A stretch of DNA of 64,000 nt from Chelonoidis abingdonii (GCF_003597395.2 NC_133770.1:80209225-80273224), one strand, 5' to 3'; positions 23,263 to 35,972 are shown, counted from the first letter of the stretch. Notes: generated by a model not told the origin, from the letters alone. Numbers and translations: made by a program.

Positions 23263-24399
23263 GAATGCAGCCTCTGAGGGGGGCAGGCCAGTGTTGTCAA
23301 CATAGCAATGCAAATAAGCTCTGAGCACAGGAAAGTGTGTAAGAAATTACCTATGCAGTGGCCAGCATCCCCTGTAGGAGGAACAGTAGCAGGCTGCCTT
23401 GCTCCAGAGACTTGCCTGCTTGTTGCAAGTCCAATTTATACAGTGATGTGACCACCTGTGAACACAACAGTGCAAGTACTCGAGTGCATGAATGGTCATT
23501 GCTGCTTGTATTTAACTCCAGCAGTAGGAAAATGTTGGCAAACGAAAGTAACTTAGGGCAAACCAGCTAACAGCATTTACTGAAAGGGTGAAAGTGGGAA
23601 ACTTTTAGGCTACAATACCAAGCCCTGGAGAAGTATTTTGATTAATACAGAAGCCTTCAAATGAAGTGATGGGCCAGGAATGTGGAACCCAGGAGCTGGT
23701 GCCAAAGTCACAACTCTGTTTTTGCTTAGTGGAGAGCTAATTAGCTTCTACGCCCTCTCACACTAGTGTTTGTTTGAAGTCGGAGCAGGCCAGGTAATAA
23801 TTCAATATGACAACATGGAAAGATGCATTTGTGTTTCAGGATCAATTGTTTGGCAAGTATATTTCCCCCATCCTGTGTACTTTATTTCAGAATACTTTAG
23901 GCTGTGGTCTGAAGTTAAAGGTGACAGCTGATTATTTTTATAAAAGGGTTCAGTCACATCACCATACATTGACTGATTAAATACAAAAAGGTTTAAAGAT
24001 GCTTTCTGTGTGGTCTCATCCTGAATAAAGGTTTTTCCCTCCCCCTCCTAGGAATGTAGAGTATTCACATGCAGAAATGCGAAATGTATTGTTTCAGCAT
24101 TTTTCAGCTCAGCTAGAAGGCATGCAACATTACACTCACTGGTTTGAAAAAGCATGCAGTTCTTGGTCCCCAGATACCACATATCTAATCACACTTGAGC
24201 AGAACTATTCATCCTTAACTCTCCATCAAATAAGAGTGCTCTTCTAGCCTAAGGGAGGCTGAATGCTGATGTGGACTTGTAGTTTCACTTTATTTTCCTG
24301 CAGCACAAACACTATTTCAGAAACCATGGCTATATAGTTAAAAAAAAAAAAAAAAAACCTTAAGAACTAATGATCTGATCGCAGTTGTGAAATATTTAC
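23263..24399. other. Intergenic region, no recognised feature
   Basis: No gene is supported. A poly-A run occurs at about 24338-24357. Confidence 0.5.
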
Positions 24400-25889
24400 T
24401 AGGGCTGTCAATTAATCAGTTAGTTCAAAAAAAATCAAGATTACTGGCACTTTTAATCACACTGTTAAGAGAATACAAATTGAAATTTATTAAATATTTT
24501 GGATTTTTCTACATTTTAATATTGTGTTGTAATTGAAATTGATTATTCCTTTTACAGTGCAAATATTTGTAAAACAAATACTATTTTTCAATTCCCCTCA
24601 TAAAAGTACTGTTATGCAATCTTTGTCCTGAAAGTGCAACTTACAAATGTAGATTTGTTATGTAACTGTACTAAAAAAAAAACGTAAAACTTCAGAGCCT
24701 ACAAGTTCACTCAGTCCTACTTCTTGTTCAGCCAATTGCTCAAACAAGTTTGTTTAATTTACAGGAGATAATGTTGCCCTCTTCTTATTTACAATCTCAC
24801 CAGAAAGTGAGAACAGGCATTTGCATGGCACTTTTGTAACCAGCATTGCAAAGTATGTATGTGCCAGATACATTTGTATGCCCTTCGTGCTTCAACCACC
24901 ATTACAGAGGACATGCTTCCATGCTGATGGCACTTGTTTAAAAAAAAAAAAAAAAGTGTTAAATTTGCGACTGAACTCTTTAGGGGAGAATTATACGTCC
25001 CCTGCTCACTTTTACCTGCATTCTGCCATACATTTCATGTTATGGCAGTCTTGGCTGATGACCCAGCATGTATTGTTCATTTTAAGAACACTTTCACTGC
25101 AGATCTAACAAAATGCAAAGAAGGCACCAATGTGAGATGTCTAAAGATAGCTACAGCACTCGACTCAAGATTTAGGAATATGAAGTGCCTTCCAAAATCT
25201 GAGAGGGACAAGACTTTCAGAAATCTTAAAAGAGCAACACCTCGATGTGGAAACTACAGAACCCGAACCACTGAAAAAAGAAATCAACCTTTTGCTGGTG
25301 ACATCTGACTCTGATAATGAAAATGAACGTGTCGGTCTGCACTGCTTTGGATGGCTTTCAAGCAGAACCCGTCAGCATGGACACGTTCTCTGGAATGGTG
25401 GTTGAAGCATGAAGGGACATATGACTCTTTAGTGCATCTGGCACATAAATATCTTAAGACCTCTGCTACAACAGGGCCATGAGAATGCCTGTTCTCCCTT
25501 TTCAGGTAGAAGTGAGCAGCATTATCTCCTGCAAATGTAAATAAACTTGTTTGTTTGAGCAATTGGCTGAACAAGAGGTAGAACTGAGTGGACTTGTAGG
25601 GTCGAAAGTTTTACATAGTTTTATTTTTGAATGCAGTTTTTTTGTACATAATCCTATAAATTCAACTTTCATGATAAAGAGATTCCACTAGAGTACTTAG
25701 TATTTTTCAATTTACCTAATACATTTCTTTTTACAGTGCAAACACTTGTAATTAAAAATAAAGTGAGCAGTCTACCCTTTGTATTGTGTTGTAATTGAGA
25801 TCAATATATTTGAAAATGTAGAAAACATCCAGAGTATTTAAATAGTATTCATGATTAATCGTGATTTTTTTAATTGCTTGACAGCTCTA
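24400..25889 (+). mobile_element. hAT DNA transposon with long inverted ends and a decayed transposase
   Basis: The element starts TAGGGCTGTCAATTAA and ends TTGCTTGACAGCTCTA. It is flanked by a perfect 8-bp duplication ATATTTAC (24392-24399 and 25890-25897), diagnostic for hAT. The outer about 370 bp on each side form long imperfect inverted repeats: CAGCCAATTGCTCAAACAAG on the left mirrors TTGTTTGAGCAATTGGCTG on the right. The middle keeps pieces of transposase on +, such as SLLPAFCHTFHVM near 25010 and ATALDSRFRNMKCLPKSERD near 25150, similar to the C-terminal part of hAT/ZBED-type transposases (recalled). Frameshifts and stops make it inactive. Confidence 0.8.
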
Positions 25890-25897
25890 ATATTTAC

Positions 25898-27089
25898 ACA
25901 TATACATTTTATAATTTTTTCCTAGCCTTACCATAATCCTGACTGATCAGTCAGTTCCAGAAAGCTGAAGATGTCCTGTTCCTCCTTAAGTCACATGACA
26001 TATCTCCTAAGACTAGAGAGGAGGGATATTGCTTGCTTCCCAACACCTACTTTCCCCTCATTATTTTAGTCTCTCTACCAAAGTGCTTCAAGAGGCAGGC
26101 AGACAAGGCGGCTGTTGAGTTGCCCGGTCCAGCTAAAGCTCGGAAAGAATTTGGAAGAGGATTTAATTTAACCAATGTAATCAATGGTTATATGTAAGAT
26201 TCAGTAGCAAATGCTCCGGGATTCAAGACCAAGAAGGGGATGTGAGGATATCAGTCACACAGATCCTATAACCAACAAAGTTGTCACTCAGTAAGGGCTT
26301 GATCCTGTTCCCATTCAAGTCGGTGCAGGATTCAATCTTATCACTTCCATCACAGCAGTAAATACATGGACTAAAGAAAGGATGCAAGTCTTTTGCCTCA
26401 TCCAGAGAGCTACTCTGAAATGATCGCACCTTTGCCCTCTGCTTGCAGACCTCTGCTGGCAAAGGGCCTCTGCTTGGGTTTTGGGGAACAGGCAATGGTT
26501 TCAAATCCATGTACTTCCAGTGCTATTATGGCACAGAGGGCTTCCAGCATTTCAGCTCCAGCGATGTCTGGTGTAGACAGAGCTACAGTTGGCCACCAGT
26601 GTTTTTACTGCCCAGTCACCTACCAGATCTCAGAGAAGTCAAAGCCACAAGGTCCTTAAAACTGCAGTGGCCATTGGCATTCTACTCTATACTAGTCCTT
26701 CCACAGTTGCGAACAGTGGTGGAACTAAACTGGTGGTAGCAGCAGAGGGAAGTTTTTGACAAAAGTGCCAAGAATAGACAAGACCTTAAAGCATTAACTA
26801 ATATAGGGTCACTAACAGACTAGTCACTAAGAGCTTGAGGCTCACTTGCTGGTTAGTGCATCTCTGCCCACTAGCATCCACTTAAGTGCCTCAGCCCCTC
26901 ACCATATCTAGTTTACTGCAAAACCAGTGGTCTGAGTCATTGTGGGTTGCAAGAGAGTTCAAGGAAAGGATTGCTGCGCTGAGGGGTCCAAGTCAAGAAA
27001 AGTCAACTTCAGAATATTTGAGGTAAGGTGGGAATTTTCAGAATTGTTCTTGAATTACTTCAGTACCAGTCCCACCTGAAAGCCAAAGG
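25898..27089. other. Intergenic region, no recognised gene
   Basis: Open frames of up to about 98 codons at 26223-26739 overlap on both strands and show no recognisable protein. A SINE-like scrap (GGGCTTGATCCTGTTCCCAT) lies near 26297. Confidence 0.5.
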
Positions 27090-28878
27090 GGAAAAACAGA
27101 AAATATAACAATGCCTCTATATAAATCCACGATACACCCACTGTAACGCTCTGTACCTTGGGGAAAACACGCTACACCTCCCCATGTTCATCCTTATATT
27201 ATGATTGTGTGGTATCCAATGCAAAGTTTGTCATGTCAGGTGTCTTCGGAAGGCTCATGATGTACTGAGCCTTGTTATTATAGTAATGTTATAGGTTGTA
27301 ATTTCATGTATATAGTTATGAGGCTGAAAATGTGTCCTCATAGTTTAAAACAAATCCAGGCAAAAAAATCTCCAAGAGCAGAGAGGCAGTTCACACCTCA
27401 TCAGGGCAGGTATGAGACAAACCCAGCCCAGCGTCACAGGAACAAAGGACACTGGCCTAGGCAGCAACAAAGGATCTTTGGACTCTTGAGTGAGTCACCC
27501 TCCTTTCTTTGGTCAGTTTGAGACTACGATGAGGTAATGCTCACCTGACTTGGGGGGAAGGGCAGGGGAGCCAAGAGGGAATAAAGAGCATGATAAAAGG
27601 GAGGGACATTTGTCACACTCTTCCTCTTTTCCACCTCCATCTACAGACCACACACCAAGTGACTCACACGCTGATTAAAGGGGAGAGCCTGGCTGAAGGA
27701 CAACCAGCCAGTCTGTGGTGAGAAGCATCTAAGTTTGTAAGGGCACTGAAAGTGTTAAGATCAGCTTAAAATGAATTTTGCTTTTTTATTTGACCAAATC
27801 TGACTTGTTTTGCTTTGACTTACAATCACTTAAAATCTATCTTTGTAGTTAATAAATTTGTTTATTCTACCTGAAACAGTGAGTTTGGTTTGAAGCATGC
27901 CAGAGATTCCCCTTGGGACAACAAGCCTGGTACATATCAATTTCTTTGTTAAACTGACGAACTCATAAGCTTGCAGCAGGATCCAGCAGGCATAACTGGA
28001 CACTGCAAGATGGAGGTTCCTAGGTTGTGGTACTGGACATACTGGCTAGTGTTATTCGGTTGCACAATCCAAGGAGAAGCTTACATGCCAGAGGCTGTAA
28101 GTGAACAGCCCAGGAGTGGGGATTCTCACAGCAGAGCAGGGTATGGCTGGCTCCCAGAGCCGAGGATTGGAGGGACCTAATAGATCACTGGTACAGATAA
28201 CAGCAGAGGGGAATGTCACACCCACCTTTTGAATACTGTGTGCAGATCTGGTCACCCTGTCTCTAAAAGGATGTTAGTATTGGAAAAAGTAAAGAGAAAG
28301 GCAACAAAAATTATTAGGGGTATGAAACAGCTTCCATCTGAGGAGAGATTAAAAAGACTGGGATTGTACAGCTTGGAAAAGAGATCCCGAAGAGGGGATA
28401 TGATAGAGGGCTATACAATCATGAATGATGTGAAGAAAGTGAATAAGGAAGTGTTCTTTACTCCTTCACATAACAAGAACTAGGTGTCACCCAATGAAAT
28501 TAATTTGCAGCAGTTTAAAAACAGATGTATGGAAGTACTTCTTCCCATAATGCACAGTCAATCTGTGGAACTCATTACCAGGGGATTTTATGAAGGCCAG
28601 AAGTATAACAGAGTTCAAAAGAGAATTAGCTAAGTTAAGAAGGATAGGTCCATCAATGGCTATTTGCTAAGATGGTCAGGGACACAACCCCATGCTCTAG
28701 GTGTTCCTAAACCTACTGGAAGCTGGGTCTGAATGAAAGGATCACTCCTGGATCACTCAGTAATTGCCCCGTTCAGTTCATTCCCTCTGAAGCATTGGGT
28801 ACTGGCCACTGCCAGAAGGACAGGATGCCGGGCTAAATGGACTTTTGGTCTGACCCAGTATGACTGTTCTTACATGGT
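27090..28878 (+). mobile_element. CR1 LINE 3' end, split by a solo LTR
   Basis: CR1 sequence up to 27141 (AAAATATAACAATGCCTCTA, ATAAATCCACG) resumes at 28226 (TTTTGAATACTGTGTGCAGATC TGGTCACC). It continues through GGCAACAAAAATTATTAGGG to the canonical CR1 3' end (GGACTTTTGGTCTGACCCAG TATGACTGTTCTTACATGG). Only the region after the RT domain remains. The interruption at 27142-28220 is an LTR insertion with target duplication. Confidence 0.85.
27142..28220 (+). mobile_element. Solo LTR of an endogenous retrovirus
   Basis: A 1,079-bp segment begins TGTAACGCTC and ends GAATGTCACA (TG...CA), with the 5-bp duplication CCCAC at 27137-27141 and 28221-28225. Internal AATAAA signals occur near 27579 and 27850 on +. 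There is no gag, pol or env, so it is a solo LTR left by recombination. Strand is inferred from the AATAAA positions. Confidence 0.8.
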
Positions 28879-28884
28879 AACTTC

Positions 28885-29254
28885 CAATGTTCCCTCTTAA
28901 TTTTTTAGGTCCATGTGTGAAATGAATTTTGTTATGTGCATCAATATGGAGGTGATGTGGGGTGGGGCTGAGGGGTTCGGAGTGTGGGAGGGGGCTCAGA
29001 GCTGGGGCAGAGGGTTGGGATGCAGGGGGTGAGGGCTCTGGCGGGGGACCAGGGATGACAGATTTGGAGTGCAGGCTTCCCTGGGGTTGTGGCAGGGAGA
29101 GAGGACTCCCTCAGACCTCTCTCATGCCTGTAGCTGGGGGAGAGGTGCTGCTCCCCAGCTGCAGCAGTTCCTTGGCCAGGGGAGAGACATCTGTCCCCAC
29201 CTGTGCAGCCCTTGATAGCCTGCTGCACAAACACGCAGCTTAGAGGGAACTTTG
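28885..29254. mobile_element. Non-autonomous hAT element
   Basis: The termini CAATGTTCCCTCT and AGAGGGAACTTTG are inverted repeats. The flanks GTAACTTC (28877-28884) and GTTACTTC (29255-29262) are an 8-bp duplication with one change. The GC-rich interior (GGGGTGGGGCTGAGGGG) creates spurious open frames. It lies directly after the CR1 end. Confidence 0.8.
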
Positions 29255-29262
29255 GTTACTTC

Positions 29263-30009
29263 TGTTTACATCACCCTGGAAGCTCTAGAATTCACCCCCA
29301 TACACCACACATCCTCTCACTCACTTAATTCTCTCATCTCTAAGTCTACTGAAGACTTCCTGTCCCATATTTTCTTTCAAGATTTCTCCAAAGCCGTGTG
29401 AGCTAAAAAGGATTGCTGCCTGCATGACCAATTATTATGCAAATCTTTAAGCTAAATTGTGCTGCTTGGCACTTGTGCCTGCCATAGGAGCCCCAACATA
29501 CTTCACAAACAACAAATTTAGCACCCCGAGATGTAAAGCACCCAAATATCATCCACATTTTACTGATGAATGGAGGCACCAAAATTAATCGACTTGTCCA
29601 AGGCTACACTGGAACTCTCTGGAAGAACTGAGGATCTATTTTGACATAAGGCCCATGCCTTAACCAAAGACCATCCTTCATTCACAAAAGTGATACTGAT
29701 TTACAAAGGCAAGGTGCAAAACCAACTATTCATTAAATTGAAAACATTTTGGCCTTGCAACAAATTACCATTACCTGCATATTATTGGGAAAGAGTTTGG
29801 TGTATTTTTAACAAAGGTCTCATGTTTCCTATACTTTATTGCGCTGGTTTTTCAGAACGACATACACTTCCTCAATTTTTGTTTTAGAAGCTTTATCGTT
29901 TACAGAGAACCAGTTTCACTTTCTCCAAGATGCGCCTTGTCCTTTCTTACAGGATGCAAAAGAAAGTTTTTTTAAACGGATAACATACACACACAAGAGA
30001 CCCAAGCTT
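29263..30009. other. Intergenic region between the converging genes
   Basis: No gene is seen. A decayed MIR-like stretch, - orientation, lies near 29500-29640 (CACATTTTACTGATGAATGG AGGCACC). The GT-rich downstream element of the TRIM71 poly(A) site lies at 29986-30000. Confidence 0.5.
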
Positions 30010-30026
30010 GCCATGAAAAACTCACA

Positions 30027-30032
30027 TTTATT
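30027..30032 (-). terminator. TRIM71: TRIM71 distal poly(A) signal AATAAA
   Basis: On the - strand, AATAAA is followed about 30 bases later by a strong GT-rich element (TCTTGTGTGTGTATGTT, 30000-29984). This pairing supports a genuine cleavage site near 30005-30015. Confidence 0.75.
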
Positions 30033-32170
30033 TGATTAAACAAAAATAAAATAAAACTGCATAGGAACATTTTAAAGTCCAGAGAGACACTGACTTTGTT
30101 TTAAGGCTGCCAGTAGCTGATACATCATCTCCTTGCTACATCCTTCAGCCTTCTCTATGGACCACAAAGATACATTCAGAAGCCTCCATTAACACAAGAG
30201 TTCTCTAACATTGTTAGTTTGTTCTACATAACAGTTTGCCCATAACCAGTCATGCTTTGCAGTATGTAACATTTTAAGTTACAAAGCCCAGTAATTTTTG
30301 TCTAAAAAGACAAGTGAACCCTTTTTCGGATGGTAGGAGTTGTGTTAATGGAAGGGGTTTTTTAACATGACCTGTTCCATTAACAGTTATAAATGCTCTG
30401 TTTTTAATGAGCTGCTCAGAACAATGTCTGTCCCACTGAGCATTTTTTCTTATTAGAAACACAGCATGATTAATCACTAAAATAGAAAAGTAGAGTGCAG
30501 CAGAACAGGAAACTATAACAGCAATTGACTCAAGATGCACAACTTCCAAGAACTGACAGAATCATTCTCGAAGCTCATGGCATTACTGTGCTGAGCTACA
30601 TCAAGATGACAGTACTTCTAATTTAGTAATTACATTTTATAAGATGGGCTTGTAGCTACATTAAATCAAGCAAGGTCTTAAACTGTCTACAGAATTTGTT
30701 ACACTGGGTCTTAATTGGACAGAGCTTCCATTTGTTTTTGATGTTTCCAATTTTTGTGAAACTGTGCCTCAACAAAGGACCAAATTAAATGGTATGTATG
30801 GGCCCTCACTCTTTTTCCTTAAAATGTATCAACCACCAACCAAGATAGGCATGACAAGTAATGCACAATACAAACAATAGTCACATACAGTAAGAACCCT
30901 CCCCTCCCCCTGCCAATTTGGGTGACTAAACACACCTTACAAACTAGTTAAAAACTTTTTAGTCATTTTAGGAGGAAAAAAAGCAAAACTCAGAAACAAG
31001 ACAAGACATCTTTCTCTGAAGGAAACTACTACATAGACTGAGAAGTATTCTACAAACTTATAAAGGAGTTTATTGGTCTGGTAGTTTAAAGAAAGGCATC
31101 TACCCTACTTCACTACATAGACACACAACATTCAGTCAGTAAGGCTCTGTAAAAAGAGCTTTAAAACAAAAATATCTACCTGAGTTTGTAAGCTGATACA
31201 ATCATTAAGAGAAGGTCTAAGACCATGCAGGTACACAAATCTTTTTTAGAACCATTATTGGTTAAACCATGATGGAAAAAGATGCCAAATTGGCTTGTTA
31301 ACCCGTAAGATCACTTAAGAAGACATCAAGGTACATTTTCCACCATAACATTTACCAAACCCAACACAGCATATAACCATTAGTGGTTTTCTGTACCCAC
31401 TCTTCTAACTTCTGTCACTCAACAATGACATGGGGAGAACAAGAATTTTAATACAGTAACCCGACAATGTGCTTCTCTAAACTTTACTCCACATGTAAAA
31501 TAATGGGTCTGTTGAATGCCACTATTAAAGTCAAATAAAAACCCAACTGCCTCTGGTAAGAACATTCAATCTGAACTGCCTTCCAGGAATAGGAACTTGG
31601 TTGCACTGTCATGGTGGAAAACATCCTGTTGCATCAAGAAAACTACATATACAATCACCAAGTCAAAGAATCAATCTCATTCCCTTCAAGCATTTGGTAT
31701 AGCATTGCATTTAAAGAAATTATACCCTTAGAGTCTTTTGTGACAGGATACATTTGTAGGCATGCAAAAATAGATAAAATATTTTTCTCTTGTAGAGAGA
31801 AGACCTAAAGGTCTTAAGGACATAAGAACTCTGCAATAAAGACACAAAGTATGTCATGTCAACCAGTAGTGTCATAATACTGAAAAAAAAAAATTAGTTT
31901 CAGTTTGCATAATTCCTAGTGAAAATGAGTCAAACTTACAGGAGGATAATTAGAATTAATTTGCCTGAGTGTATGAATATTTGGTTTTATTTACAGTTCT
32001 TTAGCAAAGGCAGCCTAATATTTCCACAGAGAGGCAACAACAACAAAAAATAGCCACTTGTACACATCTAATATTTCCATTTAAGCAAAAATGCGTATCC
32101 TACAGGCAGGATGTACCTTTCTCCTGCATGCAGACTAACACTTTCTTCTGAGACCTGTCTGATACTAAAT

Positions 32171-32178
32171 TGAGGTAG
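32171..32178 (-). promoter_or_regulatory. TRIM71: let-7 target site (8-mer), distal pair member 1
   Basis: CTACCTCA on the mRNA strand, complementary to let-7 positions 2-8 with A opposite position 1. Confidence 0.75.
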
Positions 32179-32197
32179 ATGCTTTACTTCTCCATGG

Positions 32198-32205
32198 TGA
32201 GGTAG
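32198..32205 (-). promoter_or_regulatory. TRIM71: let-7 target site (8-mer), distal pair member 2
   Basis: A second CTACCTCA exactly 27 nt (start to start) from its partner at 32171-32178. This is within the 13-35 nt spacing reported for cooperative microRNA sites. Confidence 0.75.
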
Positions 32206-32295
32206 AACTTTAAGAAACAAACAGTTGGGTCTCTATTCGTGCATTCTGTACCACAGCAAAATGGGTTCCACTGATCTCCAAAGGACTCAAGGACC

Positions 32296-32302
32296 TGAGG
32301 TA
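32296..32302 (-). promoter_or_regulatory. TRIM71: let-7 site, 7-mer-A1
   Basis: TACCTCA on the mRNA strand, without a match to let-7 position 8. A weaker class of site, 91 bases upstream (in the mRNA) of the distal 8-mer pair. Confidence 0.45.
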
Positions 32303-32377
32303 CAATATTTGTCTAACGCAAGGTACCAGTGTTTAATTTTTTAGACAGCTCCAAACTGTTTGTCTAAACATCTCTCT

Positions 32378-32395
32378 TTTATTTATTTATTTAAT
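32378..32395 (-). terminator. TRIM71: Cluster of overlapping AATAAA/ATTAAA signals
   Basis: The mRNA strand reads ATTAAATAAATAAATAAA, giving one ATTAAA and three overlapping AATAAA hexamers. It could serve as a proximal poly(A) site giving a UTR of about 4.1 kb. The downstream region is only moderately GT-rich, so use is uncertain. Confidence 0.4.
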
Positions 32396-35257
32396 ACCCT
32401 ATTACCTTTTGGCACCATTTGGATACACTCCTTTAACAAATAAAAATAAAAACACTTTGGCACATTTTTTTAAAAACCAGAACTGAACATAGAAATTTTA
32501 TGATCTTCAAAAGAAATAAAACATGGCTGGATCAAGCCTAAAGACTGCTTTTGAAATAAATTAATTTGGCTTAACTATAACTAAACAGACTGAGTCGATC
32601 GCCAGCAATTCCAATGGAATGCCACAACGAAGTGCCTTCTTCTGTTTCCAACTTGATTATTTTTGGCCCTCATATACACCAAATTTTAGGTTTTTCCCTC
32701 TTTATGGTATGCACTTGTGGGCTTCCCCATATAAGTTATACTTAAAGGGTACAAATTAAAGGAGTGACTTACCAGAGGGTACTGCATCATCTAGCACCAT
32801 GGCTGCCTCAGAACCCTCAGCCAGGACATCATTGAAACTCTCACTAAAACAGTTTTGAAATAACAGGACTGCTTCATATGGCTGAATTAGGAGATGAGAG
32901 TTAACTGATGATAACATTTGACAAAGCAAAAATTTACTGACAGCCAACATTGGTTTAACCTGGCACAGTTAAATTCCTTTGGGAGCATTCAGTGCACAAG
33001 TCTATAGATCCAAATCTGTTATTCTTCTCCAAAGCTAGAGCCTGGAGGTGGGGATGAAGAGATAAACCAACGTTCTCCTTCCCCTAATCCACTTCTACCA
33101 GTTCAGGAGATTATACTGAACAGTTTAAGAAAATTCAGGTGTTTGCAACCCAGTGTCAGACCTTTGCTTACATTTCCTATACTCCAGTCCTGTATGTCAA
33201 TTCACCTATTTTCTACATGTATCAGGACACTGGAGGCATTATCCAACGATTATCCATGAACATACATAGAACAAACATTGAGCCAGATTTGAAATCCTAC
33301 CAATTACATACCAAATAAACAAGCCCCTATGGGGTATATGATGTTGGCATTAAACTTTTCCTATAATATTACACTACTTACTCTCATTGCATTATAAGCA
33401 CTCCATTTTATAAGCTACATTAATATTTTCCAATGAGAGCAAGCATGCTTAGCACTATCTATTACAGTAACAGTATAGGAAATCATTTGGGTAGTCACAC
33501 AGCCTTTTTTTTTTTAAAAAACAAAAGCCTCCCAACGTGATGTGAAGCACTTCAAAGTCAAATAGTCTTGTTTGTGCTGTAAGCAGAGCCAGTGAATTAA
33601 GTAAAATGCAACTGTAAAGGAAGACATTGTGCCTCCCCCAAATAAAGACAGGCGTGTGGCCTTCTCCAGTCTTGTGCAGCAACATAATATGACATGGTGA
33701 AAGTCAATGGAAATTCCACCAGCCTTCACATCTCTATGCTATATAGGGATGGAGATAGTCAAGAAGCATTTTGCTGCAATTCAGCTCAAAGCATGCCAGG
33801 AGCAGCTAAATACTTTTAAAAAAATGCCTGGGGACAGGGGGCACACACAGAGAACAGAAAATACAAAAGGGCAACATCAACAAGCATTAAACATAATAGC
33901 TTTTCTGGCATAATCCAGCAGTGACAACCACAAAGGTCAAGGTAAAAAAGAAGGCCAAGCATTTTTAATAAGACAAAGAGGTGAAATGAAAAGATTCTGC
34001 AAGTTGTCAAATTAAAGCTTTCAACCGGTTATCTTTGGTATTTAGGTCTCTGAGTCTAATTTTTTTTCACAGCCAAGTTACAAATAATTCTCTCAGTGAA
34101 AAAACACAGAAAAACACACAAACAAACAATATCAACTTCCACGGGCTACCTCAAAAGGAAGGAAAGTGAGCTGTGAAAGCTAAAAGGAGTAATTTGCTTT
34201 CTATTACACACAAATCCTGAAGAGCCGTATACAAGTTTAATGAAAGATCTCTCTAAAAGATTATCTTGGATTTATTTTTTTTTTAAACAACACTATCCCT
34301 AAAATTAAGCCCAGCTGATACCCATTGCTGAGCATTTGCTTCATGAGGTGTTAGCTGAAAGTAGCACGGTTACATTATCCTGTATAATTTAGGGATTTTT
34401 CTGTTTTAAAAGGGTTCTTGTGATCTCACTGACTCCCTCTTCATTGTCCACCTCTTAAAATCCTTACCTTCCTAAGTGGCTGCTGTCTTAGCCTGGACAA
34501 ATGATTAGGATTTCTAAAAAGAGGAAATGAATTTCTTGGAGATGTTACGGTAATAGGGAAAGCAGTGGAAGCAAGTGAAAGTGCACCTTGAAATTTCTTA
34601 ATATGAAAAGAGGCCTTCAATTTTTCAGGTTGCTTACATATGTGGTGGCTGGGGGAAGAGACGAACCCTTTCTCCATCAGCCTTTTAGTTAATAACCTTG
34701 CTTCTCAGTCAGGGCTCTTCTCTTGCTGGAACTGATAACACTAATCTTATACCACTGCAGAAGAAAAACCCTAATTGATGCATGAACTCTTCAATTTCGG
34801 CACAGGGCAAAAACTCCATCCTCTATATTAGCCTTTATGGTTTGCCAATAACAGTCCCATCCAGAAGGCAAGGTAATTTCTCAAGAGTCCATGTCAACAT
34901 CAATAGCTGACATATTAAGATGCAAGCTATTGAAATGTGGACGGTAATCCACAGTAAGGAATCAACTTCCCATGGCTTGGAAACCAAAGCCCCATCTCAC
35001 TATCTCAGCTTCTCAGAAAAACAAGAAATTCCTATCCGCACTGGAGCCAAGTTTTGCAGTTTGTAGATTTTAAAGAATCTGTCTAGTGTAGTTTTTAGAT
35101 GCTGTCCCCATTTTAAATGCAGTTTTTTGGTGATGCCATAGAATGATGATGCAGAGCTTTATATGGCTCCATTTTGCCTCATGCTGGCTACCTTTCACCA
35201 GGGGCCATGAAGAATGCCTGTACATTAAAAAATGTTCTTCGAACCTTTCAATCCAAC

Positions 35258-35296
35258 TTTTTTTTTTTGTTTTTTTGTTTTTTGTTTTTTTTTTTT
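35258..35296. repeat. T-rich low-complexity tract (A-rich in TRIM71 mRNA)
   Basis: Runs of T broken only by single G. In TRIM71 mRNA this is an A-rich stretch that can cause internal oligo-dT priming in cDNA libraries. Confidence 0.85.
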
Positions 35297-35972
35297 AAAG
35301 GGGAGGGATGAGGGAAAAAGAAAACAAAAAGTTCAGCTGATGTCACTGACTGGTTTTGTGATCTGATTTTTTTAAAATGTGGACTTCTCTGAAATGCACC
35401 CTGAATTTCCAAAGTTGTGCTTTGTTTATTTTGGGGAAAATTTACTTTGTCCTGACAAACTTATTAATCTTTACTCCCCTAACTAAAGCCTTTATGGGAA
35501 CAAAACCAAACCAAACCACAGCCATTTCACATGAAACAAATTTTAACTCCAGGGTTCAATTCTTCCATGTTTTGATGCTCCTTGTTAACAGGCATCGATA
35601 CACATAACAGTGACATACATATGACAGAAGGAAGAATGGAACCTTATTTTAAAATGAGACTAATAATCAGACAAAAGGCTATCAAGAAATTATAGAACAG
35701 AGAACACATTACAGAAAGTCCTGCTTTTTTCATTAAACTTTTTATGACAACTACACTAAGTCACCAAAAATGATTCCCTCCCACAACCCCACAAGCAATT
35801 TGTGCATTTTCACAGGGGTTTCACTTTGTGCTGTAGGATTACTGCATTTTTCAAAACACATATGCAAAAAAGCAAACTTGCTTTTCCTGACTAGTGAACC
35901 CCACCCACTTCCACAAAAAGATCAAAGTCTTCTGGGAACAAGACACTATGTTGAACGATAAATCAAACACAC

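Noticed and set aside
26223..26739. Overlapping open frames of 95-98 codons on both strands in the intergenic region
   Set aside because: No similarity I recognise, no conserved motif, and mutual overlap; expected by chance.
28941..29243. Open frames on both strands with Gly/Pro-rich products
   Set aside because: Fully contained in the GC-rich hAT element 28885-29254.
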